Assembly: GCF_000258425.1 (NCBI RefSeq)
Contig: NC_017461.1
Location: 1,146,949 to 1,210,948 of the forward strand
Direction: 5' to 3'
Source of the DNA: Fervidicoccus fontis Kam940
GTDB lineage: Archaea; Thermoproteota; Thermoprotei_A; Sulfolobales; Fervidicoccaceae
Length of the DNA stretch: 64,000 bases
Shown here: one piece after another, positions 8,926 through 18,095 of the stretch
Position numbering within the stretch: the stretch's first letter is position 1
Layout of the letters: each line of letters begins with the position of its first letter
Made by a program: the position numbers and the translations under genes
Notes under the pieces: model-generated
What the model was told of the DNA's origin: nothing
The model's input: the letters and a program-made list of their open reading frames with translations, nothing else
The model's database searches: none

Positions 8926-9738
8926 TCAAGAGTTCTGCATGCATTTTTTGTATATTTTCAGCTTTCCCTTTAAATAATCAATAATAATAGTTCTGGCAGC
9001 TTCATCAATTATCGGTTCTTTACTTTTTCTCTCTATCCATCCCCTCTTTTTAGCAAGGGCTTCTAAGAAGGAATAGGGATCTCCGCTCCATTCGATCTTA
9101 TAAATTTTTGATAGTGCATTCTTAGAGATATTACTGGCTTTTTGTATTAACTCAACAGCTATAGATACAGGATCTTTTAACTTCTCAGGTGGGCTTGATC
9201 GTATTGTTTTTTCTATATAATCTCTCGCATCAGGAAAGACACCTGGCGTGTCATATATGTAAATCCCTGAAGATATCTTATATATAGAAGTGGATTTTGT
9301 ATAGCCGGGCTTTCCCGGCAATGGGCTTATATTGGCGGAGTCCTTCTTTTTCAGCATATTGATAACGCTAGACTTTCCAGTTTTAGGTACCCCTGCTATC
9401 ATTCCAACAATTTTTTCCTTTCCAAGTTTTTCTTTAATTTCTAAAAGAAAATTGACTACTTCTCCCCTTCCTATGTTCTTTTCTGCGGAAATTGGTATCA
9501 CAATAATACCTTTGTCTTTAAAGTACTTAATGCATTCGGCGACAACTTCCGCTGGAACTATGTCTATTTTATTGAGTAAGATGGCAAACTGCTTATTCAA
9601 TTGAAATGCAAGCTTTTCTAACTTAATCGACCTTGTCCCTAGAGAGTTTCTAGCATCTACAGTCTCTAAAACAAAGTCGCTTTCTCTGATCATTTCGAGC
9701 ATTTTCTCCTTTCTTAGGAACTTCATTGAATCTTTCAT
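8926..9738 (-). CDS. Circularly permuted YlqF/RbgA-type GTPase
   Basis: The GTP-binding motifs run in permuted order G4-G5-G1-G3, typical of ribosome-assembly GTPases. Counting from the ATG at 9738: NKID at about 56-59, PISAEK, GVPKTGKSS at about 116-124, then DTPG at about 163-166. YlqF/RbgA proteins act in late large-subunit maturation; the archaeal role is inferred. A GTG nine bases upstream is possible, but it lies in a GTGGTAAAT stretch that looks like the ribosome binding site. The gene converges with htpX, leaving 8 bp. Confidence 0.85.
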   Translation of the reverse strand: MKDSMKFLRKEKMLEMIRESDFVLETVDARNSLGTRSIKLEKLAFQLNKQFAILLNKIDIVPAEVVAECIKYFKDKGIIVIPISAEKNIGRGEVVNFLLEIKEKLGKEKIVGMIAGVPKTGKSSVINMLKKKDSANISPLPGKPGYTKSTSIYKISSGIYIYDTPGVFPDARDYIEKTIRSSPPEKLKDPVSIAVELIQKASNISKNALSKIYKIEWSGDPYSFLEALAKKRGWIERKSKEPIIDEAARTIIIDYLKGKLKIYKKCMQNS

Positions 9739-9838
9739 ATTTACCACAAACTATTATGTATTATTTTTTCTTTTTATGAAAAATTTTTATCATCAAATAA
9801 AAAAATCATGATAGAAAAATCCTTCTTTATAATTTTCT

Positions 9839-9850
9839 TGTATATATTAT
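9839..9850 (+). promoter_or_regulatory. TATA box for the GC-rich RNA unit
   Basis: The A/T box tgtatatattat lies about 25-30 bp before a sharp rise in GC at 9868, the usual archaeal TATA-to-start spacing. No coding gene begins within the next 200 bp, so it fits an RNA gene. Confidence 0.45.
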
Positions 9851-9867
9851 TTAGTGAATAAATTTGA

Positions 9868-10010
9868 AAGGTCCTTATTCGACTATACCTTTCACCTCTC
9901 TTGGTGGTGGAAGGGACAGGCTCAAGGATAAAAGGTTGGTCCATAAATTGGAGGGGGGAAAAGAGATGCTCAATTGGGAAAGAGATGATTATACTTTCTG
10001 AATTTAAAGA
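9868..10010 (+). ncRNA. Putative structured noncoding RNA
   Basis: This island in the 360 bp spacer 9739-10098 is clearly richer in G+C than the surrounding AT-rich DNA, a recognised sign of structured RNA in AT-rich thermophiles. It has no useful ORF. Visible pairings are GTCC (about 9871) with GGAC (about 9913), an internal hairpin CACC/GGTG around 9891-9906, AATTG(G)AG with CTCAATT (about 9947-9976), and a terminal AAAG/CTTT hairpin. A T-rich run near 10018-10036 could end the transcript. I do not find RNase P, SRP, 5S or clear C/D signatures, so the class is unknown. Confidence 0.5.
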
Positions 10011-10098
10011 TATAAATTTTTCTTTTTCTTTTAATTGAACAAAGCCAAATAATTTTTATATATGTAATTATTATATTTTTAAATTGAGTAGATAAAAT

Positions 10099-11226
10099 AT
10101 GCGAGTAATAGATGAGGCTTTTTTCTTAAAACGTTATGACGTTAATTTGTTAATTGAGCAGATAATGAGGACAGATCCTCCTATAAGGATTTCAAAGATA
10201 GCTGAGGATTTGAATGAACCAATTTCTCAAATTCGAAGAAAAATTTCAAAGTTATACAATTTAGGATATGGATTTAAAGGTGATTTTGATTTAAGAAGAA
10301 TAGGGCTTTCCACGCTTGTATTGGGTTTTAATGAACCAATTGATGATGTTATTAAAAAATTACCGAGAAATTTTTCACAATATCTACCTTTTCTTAGAAG
10401 ATGGCAGGGAGAAACTTTTTCTCCTAAGCATCTTAGTATTGCTTTAATGTATATTCCATATAATTACGATGTTTTAGCTAATGCTTATGGAATTTTGGAA
10501 AAAGCAAATATATCTTTAGAAATTAAACCATTTATAGCTGACATTTCTATTATAGGCAAACCAAGAACAAAGTATTTTGGTTTACCTGACTATTTAACAA
10601 ATTGGGAACTTCTTTATAATGACCTCAAAAAAGAAGAAGACGAAGAGAATATTAAAGAAATTTTAAAAATAGATCCTATAAATCTTGACCTTATAGATGT
10701 TCTGATTTTAGCATCTTACCAAAAAGATGCTTTTACGCCAGTTAGCAAGATCGCATCAGATCTAAAACTCTCTATATCAAAAATAAATAGACACCTTAAA
10801 ACACATATAGAAAAAAGAAAAATATTTAATGGTTGCTCAATTAAACAACTGATTTCAAAATTAGATATTCAAAATAGAATTATGATGTTGCTTATTGGAA
10901 AAAATGAAGATTTAAGCACTCTGCTCAAATTTATATCTATTGTGAAAAATTCGCCTGAATTTTATTCGGCACTGGTTGACAGCAACAACAATATGTATAT
11001 GATGTTATTTAGCATAATGTTTTCCGAAATAGACCTATTTTCAAAATTCATCAAAAATGTGAAAGAATATTTAGGCGAATATAACATATTTATTTTAAAT
11101 CCTTCTACTATAAAATCCTATACTATTCCGTTTTTAGCATACAATAGAGAAATTAAAAATTGGGACTTTAAAATTTCTGTAATCGATATAATGAAAGAAA
11201 AACTTGAAGCCTTGCTAAAAGCCTAA
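10099..11226 (+). CDS. Protein with two winged-helix-like HTH domains
   Basis: Not a family I can name. The 375-residue protein has an N-terminal HTH (about 25-60, with PIRISKIAEDL and SQIRRKISKL) and a second HTH near 200-240 (DLIDVLILASY, then KIASDLKLSISKINRHLK). Each is followed by an alpha/beta stretch of 100 or more residues, so it looks like a duplicated Lrp-like layout. It is probably a DNA-binding regulator. Codon use is very AT-rich and the sequence is lysine/isoleucine-rich, more than its neighbours, consistent with fast divergence. Confidence 0.6.
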   Translation: MRVIDEAFFLKRYDVNLLIEQIMRTDPPIRISKIAEDLNEPISQIRRKISKLYNLGYGFKGDFDLRRIGLSTLVLGFNEPIDDVIKKLPRNFSQYLPFLRRWQGETFSPKHLSIALMYIPYNYDVLANAYGILEKANISLEIKPFIADISIIGKPRTKYFGLPDYLTNWELLYNDLKKEEDEENIKEILKIDPINLDLIDVLILASYQKDAFTPVSKIASDLKLSISKINRHLKTHIEKRKIFNGCSIKQLISKLDIQNRIMMLLIGKNEDLSTLLKFISIVKNSPEFYSALVDSNNNMYMMLFSIMFSEIDLFSKFIKNVKEYLGEYNIFILNPSTIKSYTIPFLAYNREIKNWDFKISVIDIMKEKLEALLKA

Positions 11227-11486
11227 GTTTCTGCTGTCTCCTTTTTTGTTACGATGTTGTCTTCTAGAATAGAGCTTCCTTTTTCGCTCAATTTATAAAC
11301 TTTGTGTGATCCCTTGCTATATATAAGCTCAACGTATCCAAGCTCCTTTAATATCTGAAATGCTGCTAATACATAATATCTCGGCAGTCCAGTTATTGAA
11401 GCTATCTCGCCAGGGTTAGCGGTTCCCTTCTCATCAAGTGTTTTTAACAGCTTTTTTATCGTTCCATCAGCTATACCTTCGCTCAT
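11223..11486 (-). CDS. Small winged-helix DNA-binding protein
   Basis: An 87-residue protein made almost entirely of one winged helix: LLKTLDEKGTANPGEIA, then ITGLPRYYVLAAFQILKELG as the recognition part, then the wing YSKGSHKVYKLSEKG. This resembles single-domain archaeal transcription factors or chromatin-type wHTH proteins. TCAGGTGAAAAA precedes the ATG. It converges with the double-HTH gene, overlapping by 4 bp. The regulatory target is unknown. Confidence 0.7.
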   Translation of the reverse strand: MSEGIADGTIKKLLKTLDEKGTANPGEIASITGLPRYYVLAAFQILKELGYVELIYSKGSHKVYKLSEKGSSILEDNIVTKKETAET

Positions 11487-11662
11487 TTTTTCACCTGATT
11501 ATTTCTTTAATGGAAAATTACCTTTTTAAAAAGAAGAGCACGGGTAAGTCATATTTAAAAAAGCACTTTTAGATAGAAAATTTAAGGGAAAAATATTTAA
11601 TTTGTTAGGATCTAATCATACGTTAAAGTAAAAATTAATTTAATTTTTAAATATTCAATATA

Positions 11663-11676
11663 AGTTTATATAAAAC
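11663..11676 (+). promoter_or_regulatory. TATA box of acdB
   Basis: agtttatataaaac is a near-ideal archaeal TATA box, about 57 bp before the acdB start. It predicts a leader of roughly 30 nt containing the GGAGG ribosome binding site. Confidence 0.55.
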
Positions 11677-11732
11677 AGAAATATCAAAATCAAATAAGAA
11701 AAAGTTAACTAATAATGAATGGAGGGTTAAAG

Positions 11733-12431
11733 ATGTCTGAACAGATTAAAAAAATAGTAGAAAATGCCAAAAGCAGCGGGAGAAAGAAGCTTTTAGAGCA
11801 CGAATCTCTTGCAGTTCTTGAGGCCTATAATATACCAGTCGCGCCATACTTTTTTGCAAAAGATGAAAATGAAGCTCAAAGGAACATCGATAAAATTGGA
11901 TTTCCTGTGGTTGTTAAAATAGTGTCGCCAGATATAGTTCACAAATCAGATGTTGGAGGAGTAATAGTTAACGTAAATTCAAAGGACGAGCTGGTAAATG
12001 CCATAAAAAGTATAAGAGCAAACGTTCAAAAAAATGCACCAAGTGCTGAAGTTACAGGCTTTCTTGTACAAAAGATGATGCCAAAGGGAGGACTTGAGGT
12101 CATAGTTGGAGGTATAAGGGATCCTGTATTTGATGCAACCGTCATGTTCGGTCTTGGCGGTATATTTGTAGAAGTATTAAAAGACGTCTCATTCAGAATT
12201 GCTCCAATTACTAAAGAAGAAGCCTTAGAAATGATAAATGAGATAAAGGCAAGGAAGATTTTAGAAGGATATAGAGGAGAGGCTCCAAGAGATAAAGAAG
12301 CAATAGCTGATATAATAGTTAAGGTCTCAAAACTACTGTATGAAAATCAAGAGCTTAAAGAAATGGACGTAAACCCAGTTATCGTTTATGAAAAGGGAGC
12401 ATATGCCGTTGATGCAAGATTTATCCTCTAG
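11733..12431 (+). CDS. acdB: Acyl/acetyl-CoA synthetase (ADP-forming), beta subunit
   Basis: This is the ATP-grasp subunit of ADP-forming acyl-CoA synthetase, which makes ATP from acyl-CoA, ADP and phosphate, the last step of archaeal peptide or sugar fermentation. The 232-residue protein contains FPVVVKIVSPDIVHKSDVGG, KMMPKGGLEVIVGG, VMFGLGGIFVEVL and a C-terminal DVNPVIV, all typical. The ATG at 11733 is preferred over 11715 because GGAGG lies between them. The alpha subunit is not nearby, so it must be encoded elsewhere. It logically follows POR, also in this window. Confidence 0.9.
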   Translation: MSEQIKKIVENAKSSGRKKLLEHESLAVLEAYNIPVAPYFFAKDENEAQRNIDKIGFPVVVKIVSPDIVHKSDVGGVIVNVNSKDELVNAIKSIRANVQKNAPSAEVTGFLVQKMMPKGGLEVIVGGIRDPVFDATVMFGLGGIFVEVLKDVSFRIAPITKEEALEMINEIKARKILEGYRGEAPRDKEAIADIIVKVSKLLYENQELKEMDVNPVIVYEKGAYAVDARFIL

Positions 12432-12462
12432 CCGATTCAGAAACTGAAGGTGCATAAATTAG

Positions 12463-13347
12463 ATGGGAGATAGTGTAGGGGAGACTCTCGAAAAGATTAG
12501 CGAGGATATATATAATCTTAAGCAGGAAATAGCAACGCTAAAAGAAGAAAGGATAGGACTGATAGAGGATCTCAAAAAAATTAAAGAAGAAAAAAGAAAT
12601 CTGATAGAGAGTAGCAAATCTGTATTTGAGGAGATAAATAAGAAGAAAGATGAAAAGAATGCAATACTTGAGGAGATAAAAAAGCTCAAGAGCGAAAAGG
12701 ATGAAATTGCAAAGAAAATTGAAGAGTTAAAACTAGTCATAAAGAGATATGAGGAACTGATCAATAAAACTCCAAATGGTCAGTCGCTTTCCTCTTTGAA
12801 AAAAAGGATCGAGCAGCTGACTTGGAAGCAACAGACTACACCTATGAGCATAGATGAAGAAAAGAAACTGATGCAGGAAATAGATAGATTGACGCAACTC
12901 TACAATAGATTGAAGGACGCGAGGGATGCAGAGAGCAAATTAATGGAGGTTAAAGCAGAGTATACAAGTCTTAAGATAAAGTTTAAGGATATAAAAAATA
13001 GTATGCAAGAAAAGATCAAAAAGTTTGAATCTATTAAAAAAGAAATAAGCTCTCTAAGGGAGAAGATAAACGGAATATCGCAAAAAATCGATCAGGCAAA
13101 CAAGGAAATTACTGAAATCAGCAATAGACTGAACCAGCTGAAGGCGTCTATCGATGAAAAATACGAGCATCTTAAAAAGCTTCAAGAGGAATCTGCGAAG
13201 ATAAAAGAAGAAGAAAGCAAGAAAAAAGAGAGTGAAATACTCGAAAAGAAGAAGAAAATTGCCGAAGAAAAGCTTAAGAAAAAGGAAAGGCTAACTTTTG
13301 AGGATCTTCTAGCATTATATGGCGAAGAGAAAGATTCTGAAGGATAA
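12463..13347 (+). CDS. Long coiled-coil protein (archaeal COG1340-like)
   Basis: A 294-residue protein that is nearly all charged coiled coil, with heptads of Ile/Leu separated by Lys/Glu from about residue 8 to 270. A break near 105-125 contains TPNGQSLSSLKKRIEQLTWKQQ, the segment I associate with the uncharacterised archaeal coiled-coil family COG1340. No enzymatic motif is visible. It follows acdB by 31 bp and precedes gatD. Function unknown; a structural or scaffolding role is only a guess. Confidence 0.7.
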   Translation: MGDSVGETLEKISEDIYNLKQEIATLKEERIGLIEDLKKIKEEKRNLIESSKSVFEEINKKKDEKNAILEEIKKLKSEKDEIAKKIEELKLVIKRYEELINKTPNGQSLSSLKKRIEQLTWKQQTTPMSIDEEKKLMQEIDRLTQLYNRLKDARDAESKLMEVKAEYTSLKIKFKDIKNSMQEKIKKFESIKKEISSLREKINGISQKIDQANKEITEISNRLNQLKASIDEKYEHLKKLQEESAKIKEEESKKKESEILEKKKKIAEEKLKKKERLTFEDLLALYGEEKDSEG

Positions 13348-13419
13348 AAGTTTTTGATTTTCTTTTTAAACTACTATTTTTAACACATACTTGCTTATTA
13401 TTATCTGAGGGGTCAAGGT

Positions 13420-14751
13420 TTGAGTGAAGAAAATAAACTACTTTCTCCAGGAATCTATGTAAGGATAAAAACAAAAGATGGTGCAATAATAGAAGGCTTA
13501 ATAGTACAGAGATACGAGATTTTCGATCCAGGATTTATAACTTTAAAGCTGAAAAATGGATACAATATTGGTATTTCCATTAAAAAAATTGAGTCGGTTG
13601 AACTTTTAAACAAAGAGATAGAGATGAGGAGAGGAGAAGGCGAAATAGTACCAATATTTGAAAAAACAGAATCGAAAGGAAAAGAAATTCACATCATATC
13701 TACAGGTGGAACTATTGCAAGCAAAATCGATTACCAGACAGGTGGAGTGAAACCGGTTTTAACTGCCGATGAACTAATTGAAATGATACCGGAGCTCAAC
13801 AGCATAGCGAAGTTCAAAAGCGAAATACTTATGAGCATTTTCAGCGAGAACATGAATCCTAAATATTGGGAAAAAATAGCAGAAAGAGTTGCAGAAGTTC
13901 TAGTGAAAGAACCGGATACAGGAGTCATTATAACTCATGGAACAGACACTTTGGCATATACGTCTTCTGCCCTCAGTTTCGCTTTAAGAAATATCGGATC
14001 ACCTATAGCTCTTGTCGGGTCTCAAAGAAGCAGCGATAGACCGAGCAGCGATTCTCCATTCAACCTGATTGCGGCATCAATCTATGCGACAAGCGATATA
14101 TGCGAACCTGCAGTAGTTATGCACGGAGAAACTAGCGACAGCTATGCTTTAGCTCACAGAGGGACAAGGGTAAGAAAAATGCACACAAGCAGGAGAGACG
14201 CCTTTCAAAGTATCTCATCTCTACCATTGGCGAAGATATTTCCAGCTGAGAAAAAGATCGAAGTGATAAGAAAAGATGCAAAAATATGCAGTAAAAGCGG
14301 AAATCTGGAAGCATATACGAAGTTTTCTGAAAATGTATCTTTGCTTAAATACTACCCTGGCATGCCTGGATGGATTTTTGAAATTCTTGCAGAAAAAGGA
14401 ATTAAAGGAATCGTTATAGAAGGAAGTGGGTTAGGACACGTATCTACTGAAATTATAGACAGCATAAAAAATGTGATAGATCGAGGTACGATAGTTGTCA
14501 TGACATCGCAGTGCATCTTTGGGAGGGTCAACATGAATGTTTACAGCACAGGCAGGCTTTTAAAGAAGATCGGCATCATAAGTGGAGAAAATATGCTTTC
14601 TGAAACAGCGTTTGTTAAGCTTTCTTGGCTTTTAGGTAATTTTAAAGATGAAGAGGAGATTACAAGGCTCTTTGCTACAAATATTGCGGGAGAATATGAA
14701 GGAAGAGAACTATTAAACTACTATCCGAGGTGGAATCATGGAGAGCAGTAA
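13420..14751 (+). CDS. gatD: Glu-tRNA(Gln) amidotransferase subunit D
   Basis: GatD is the asparaginase-type subunit that provides ammonia for Gln-tRNA(Gln) formation in archaea. The 443-residue protein has the N-terminal small beta domain (1-80), then the L-asparaginase core with STGGTIAS around 94-101, THGTDTLAY around 172-180, and the downstream HTSRRDAF block. It begins at TTG after GGGGTCAAGG. Its stop overlaps gatE by 14 bp, as usual for archaeal gatDE pairs. AnsA-type free asparaginases lack the N-terminal domain, so gatD is the firm call. Confidence 0.94.
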   Translation: MSEENKLLSPGIYVRIKTKDGAIIEGLIVQRYEIFDPGFITLKLKNGYNIGISIKKIESVELLNKEIEMRRGEGEIVPIFEKTESKGKEIHIISTGGTIASKIDYQTGGVKPVLTADELIEMIPELNSIAKFKSEILMSIFSENMNPKYWEKIAERVAEVLVKEPDTGVIITHGTDTLAYTSSALSFALRNIGSPIALVGSQRSSDRPSSDSPFNLIAASIYATSDICEPAVVMHGETSDSYALAHRGTRVRKMHTSRRDAFQSISSLPLAKIFPAEKKIEVIRKDAKICSKSGNLEAYTKFSENVSLLKYYPGMPGWIFEILAEKGIKGIVIEGSGLGHVSTEIIDSIKNVIDRGTIVVMTSQCIFGRVNMNVYSTGRLLKKIGIISGENMLSETAFVKLSWLLGNFKDEEEITRLFATNIAGEYEGRELLNYYPRWNHGEQ

Positions 14752-16669
14752 TAATGAAATAGACTTTAGGAAAATAGGATTGAAAGTCGGCCTCGAAATT
14801 CACCAGCAGTTAAAAACAGAGAGGAAGCTTTTCTGTAACTGTCCAATAAGTTCAGAAGAAGGAAGAGAAGAACTGTTTGAAAGATCTCTTCGTCCAACAA
14901 CCAGCGAATTTGGAGAAGTCGACATAGCGGCCTATTTTGAATGGAAAAAGGGAAGAAGGTATAGATATCATGCTCCTCATCCTTCAAGCTGTCTAGTTGA
15001 GGCTGATGAGGAACCTCCACATGAAATAAATAGAGAAGCGCTGGAAGTAGTCATAGGTATCTCAAAAGCTTTAGGATCTATTCCAGTTGACGAAGTTCAT
15101 GTGATGAGGAAGATTGTTATAGATGGTTCAAACACATCAGGCTTTCAGAGGACAATGCTTGTATCCATTGGAGGAAGGATTGAAGTTGAGGGAAAAAGCT
15201 ATAGGATACAAACCATTTGCCTAGAGGAAGATGCAGCAAGGAAAGGAGAAGATGAAGGAAACATATCTCATTATATTATAGATAGACTTGGAATACCGCT
15301 TATAGAGATAGCTACAGCACCTGACATCGAAACTCCTGAGGAAGCCCAGAAGGTCGCTTTATATATTGGGCAGCTACTCAGACTCAGCGGAAAAGTGAAA
15401 AGAGGCATAGGTACAATAAGACAGGATCTGAATATTTCAATAGAGGGAGGAGAAAAGGTAGAGATAAAAGGGGTTCAGGAGCTGAAAATACTCGCAAAGA
15501 CAGTTGAGCTCGAAGCTATGAGGCAGTTAAGACTTCTTGAAATTAGGGAGGAGCTCAAGAAAAGAGGGCTTTCAGAACAAGATGTTAAGTTATCTCCTAT
15601 TGATGTCACTGATATACTGAAAAGGAGTCAGAGCAAAATTGTGAGGGCAAATCTGTCAAAGCCAAAAGGAAAGGCATTAGCTCAGATATTGCACAGGTTT
15701 AAAGGGATCTTAGGTACCGAGGTTCAACCGAACAGAAGATTCGGTACAGAACTGGCTGATTATGCAAGGTTTTATGGTGATGTAAGGGGACTATTTCACA
15801 GCGATGAGTTGCCTAATTACGGAATATCAAAAGAAGAAGTTGAAATGATTTACAATGCGCTAGGGGCAGATAGGGAAAAAGATGCATTTGTGTTAATAGT
15901 AGACGAGGAGAGCAAGGCGCTGAAATCTATGGAAGCGGTTATTAATAGAGTGAAATATGCCTTTAAGGGTATTCCAAAAGAAACGAGAGTTGCCATGCCT
16001 GATGGAACTACAAAGTTTTTGAGGCCCCAGCCAGGGGCGGCAAGGATGTACCCAGAGACTGATATACCGCCGATAATAATTACAGAGGAAATTATGAAAA
16101 GCTCTGAAAAGTACACACCCCAGACTCCTGAAAAGAAAAAGGAATACTACATAAAGGAGTTGGGATTAAGCAGAGCTCTAGCAGAACAAATGGTAATGAA
16201 CGAATCCTTCGACTTTTTCGATGAGCTTGTCGAAGAGTTCAAAGGATCAATTGAGCCAACTACAATAGCCTCGATTATGCTAGTAACAATGCCGGCATTA
16301 AAAAGAGAAGGATTAAATGTAGAATTAATACCTGAACGAAGCATCAGAGAGATATTCTCGTTATTTGCAAGAAGGATGATTACTAGAGAAGGGATTGAGG
16401 AGCTTTTGAAGCAACTGAGCAAAAAACCTGAGGAAAAGCCGGAAAAAATCGCAAAAGAGCTTGGTCTTCTTTCGCTAGGAGAGGAAGAGGTAAGAAAAAT
16501 AATAGAAAAAGTCGTTGAAGAAAACATGAATGTGATAAGAGAAAAAGGAGAAAAGGCTGAAGGAATTTTAATGGGTAAGGCAATGCAAATACTTAGGGGA
16601 AAAGCTCCTGGTAGCTTAGTATCAAAATTAATAAGAGAAAAGCTCAGCGAGATTCTTTCGAAAAGCTAG
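14738..16669 (+). CDS. gatE: Glu-tRNA(Gln) amidotransferase subunit E
   Basis: GatE is the archaeal GatB relative that binds mischarged Glu-tRNA(Gln). The 643-residue protein begins like GatB (VGLEIHQQL, FCNCP) and has the core ICLEEDAAR. It then carries the inserted AspRS-like GAD domain (about 280-420, with RFGTELADYA and SDELPNY) and PGAARMYPETD, ending in a helical YqeY-like tail. Length and insert separate it from GatB at 2949. It forms one operon with gatD. Confidence 0.94.
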   Translation: MESSNNEIDFRKIGLKVGLEIHQQLKTERKLFCNCPISSEEGREELFERSLRPTTSEFGEVDIAAYFEWKKGRRYRYHAPHPSSCLVEADEEPPHEINREALEVVIGISKALGSIPVDEVHVMRKIVIDGSNTSGFQRTMLVSIGGRIEVEGKSYRIQTICLEEDAARKGEDEGNISHYIIDRLGIPLIEIATAPDIETPEEAQKVALYIGQLLRLSGKVKRGIGTIRQDLNISIEGGEKVEIKGVQELKILAKTVELEAMRQLRLLEIREELKKRGLSEQDVKLSPIDVTDILKRSQSKIVRANLSKPKGKALAQILHRFKGILGTEVQPNRRFGTELADYARFYGDVRGLFHSDELPNYGISKEEVEMIYNALGADREKDAFVLIVDEESKALKSMEAVINRVKYAFKGIPKETRVAMPDGTTKFLRPQPGAARMYPETDIPPIIITEEIMKSSEKYTPQTPEKKKEYYIKELGLSRALAEQMVMNESFDFFDELVEEFKGSIEPTTIASIMLVTMPALKREGLNVELIPERSIREIFSLFARRMITREGIEELLKQLSKKPEEKPEKIAKELGLLSLGEEEVRKIIEKVVEENMNVIREKGEKAEGILMGKAMQILRGKAPGSLVSKLIREKLSEILSKS

Positions 16670-16730
16670 AGTGTCAGATAAATGCCTTTTCTTCATTTTT
16701 AGTTCCGTATACGGATCGTCATCATCCATA
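16670..16730 (-). ncRNA. Candidate box C/D guide sRNA
   Basis: Read on the minus strand, box C ATGATGA (16719-16725), a C'-like ATGAAGA near the middle, and box D CTGA (16674-16677) have the spacing of an archaeal C/D sRNA of about 60 nt. A D'-like CTAA lies before C'. Guide segments would be about 12-14 nt before D' and D. It fills the spacer between gatE and nop5, whose product binds C/D RNAs. Only the box pattern supports it; guide targets were not checked. Confidence 0.55.
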
Positions 16731-16820
16731 TATAATTTTGTCAGAAAGATAAATATAAGTTAATATACTCACTTTTTAAAAATATCAATTAGTTTACGGA
16801 AAAGTATTGAAGGCTGATAT

Positions 16821-18095
16821 ATGATGAAGAAATATTTAACACAGCATATAGTAGGTGCCTTTCTGATTGATGAGAAAGGAGAGGTCATAAAGAAAAGCTT
16901 TTCAAATAAGGATATTGATGAAAACGTAGAGGAAATGCTCCAATTTGAAAGTGGCAATCTTACAAAGCAAATCATAGGCTTGATAGAAGACATTTCCAGC
17001 GGAGATACCGTAGTTGTAGAAACAGATGCTCTGTCTAGAGCCCTTCTCAAGCAGAAGCCCTCTCTCAATGTGGTAGTTGAGAAAAATGCCGAAGTTTTCA
17101 GGACATTTAGAGGAAAAATAAGAGAAATAGCAATAAGCGGAGGATTCTTTAAAGGAGAAGACGAATTTCAAATGTATATTCATCAGTTCAATATGGAGTA
17201 TACTAGGAGAAAACTAAGAAAGGCTGCTCAAAAGAGGGATCAGTTAGCTGCCCAGGCTATAAGAGCTATCGATGACCTTGATAAGACTTATAACCTATTT
17301 GTGATTAGATTGAGAGAGTGGTACAGTGTTCATTTTCCAGAATTGGACAATTTGGTTCCTAATCATGAGCAGTATGTAAGATTAGTAGCAGAGCTTGGAC
17401 ACAGAGACAATTTTGAAGTTTCATCTATTGTGAATTTAGGATTTTCTCAGGATAAAGCTGAAAAGCTGACTGATGCTGCAAAGAAAAGCATAGGGGCAGA
17501 TCTAAGCGATTTTGACATTAAGCCAATTCAAACGCTAGCTAGAATGGCTTGGGATACTTATGTTTTGAGGGAAGACTTGGCAGGATATATCGAGAGCGTC
17601 ATGAAAGAGGTGGCGCCTAATATAACCGCACTTGTTGGAAGCCTACTTGGTGCGAGGCTTATTAGCCTTGCAGGAAGCTTAGAAAATCTTGCAAAGTTGC
17701 CGGCAAGCACTATACAAGTTTTAGGTGCAGAAAAAGCCTTATTTAGGGCATTGAAAACAGGAAGCAGACCTCCAAAGCATGGTATAATCTTTCAGTACCC
17801 CGAAATTCATAAGGCTCCAAGATGGCAAAGAGGCAAAATGGCAAGAACTCTCGCTGCAAAATTGGCAATTGCAGCAAAAGTAGATGCATTTACTGGAAGA
17901 TGGATTGGCGATAAGTTGGTAGAAGACTTGCAGAAGAGGTTAGAAGAAATTAAAAAGATATATGCGAAGCCCCCTGCAAGAAAGCCTACTGAAGCCGTTC
18001 AACAGCAGACAAGACCTGAAGCGAAGAGGAGGGAATTTCCAAAGCAAAAAAAGATGAAAGGAAAGAAAAGAGGATTTGGAGGTAAGAGAGAATGA
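16821..18095 (+). CDS. nop5: C/D box RNP core protein Nop5 (Nop56/58)
   Basis: Nop5 links L7Ae-bound C/D guide RNA to fibrillarin for 2'-O-methylation. The 424-residue protein has the variable N-terminal domain (1-120), the coiled-coil/NOSIC region (120-250), and the Nop domain with APNITALVGSLLGARLI and GSRPPKHGIIFQYPE. The lysine-rich tail (KKMKGKKRGFGGKRE) is normal. Its last 4 bases overlap flpA, forming the conserved nop5-flpA operon. Confidence 0.95.
   Translation: MMKKYLTQHIVGAFLIDEKGEVIKKSFSNKDIDENVEEMLQFESGNLTKQIIGLIEDISSGDTVVVETDALSRALLKQKPSLNVVVEKNAEVFRTFRGKIREIAISGGFFKGEDEFQMYIHQFNMEYTRRKLRKAAQKRDQLAAQAIRAIDDLDKTYNLFVIRLREWYSVHFPELDNLVPNHEQYVRLVAELGHRDNFEVSSIVNLGFSQDKAEKLTDAAKKSIGADLSDFDIKPIQTLARMAWDTYVLREDLAGYIESVMKEVAPNITALVGSLLGARLISLAGSLENLAKLPASTIQVLGAEKALFRALKTGSRPPKHGIIFQYPEIHKAPRWQRGKMARTLAAKLAIAAKVDAFTGRWIGDKLVEDLQKRLEEIKKIYAKPPARKPTEAVQQQTRPEAKRREFPKQKKMKGKKRGFGGKRE

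Noticed and set aside
9868-10010. RNase P RNA, SRP RNA or 5S rRNA at the GC-rich island
   Set aside because: It lacks the CR-I/CR-V blocks of RNase P and the GNAR/asymmetric-loop core of SRP, and the length and ends do not fit 5S.
14738-16669. gatE as a second gatB
   Set aside because: The AspRS-like insert and pairing with gatD make it GatE, not a duplicate GatB.
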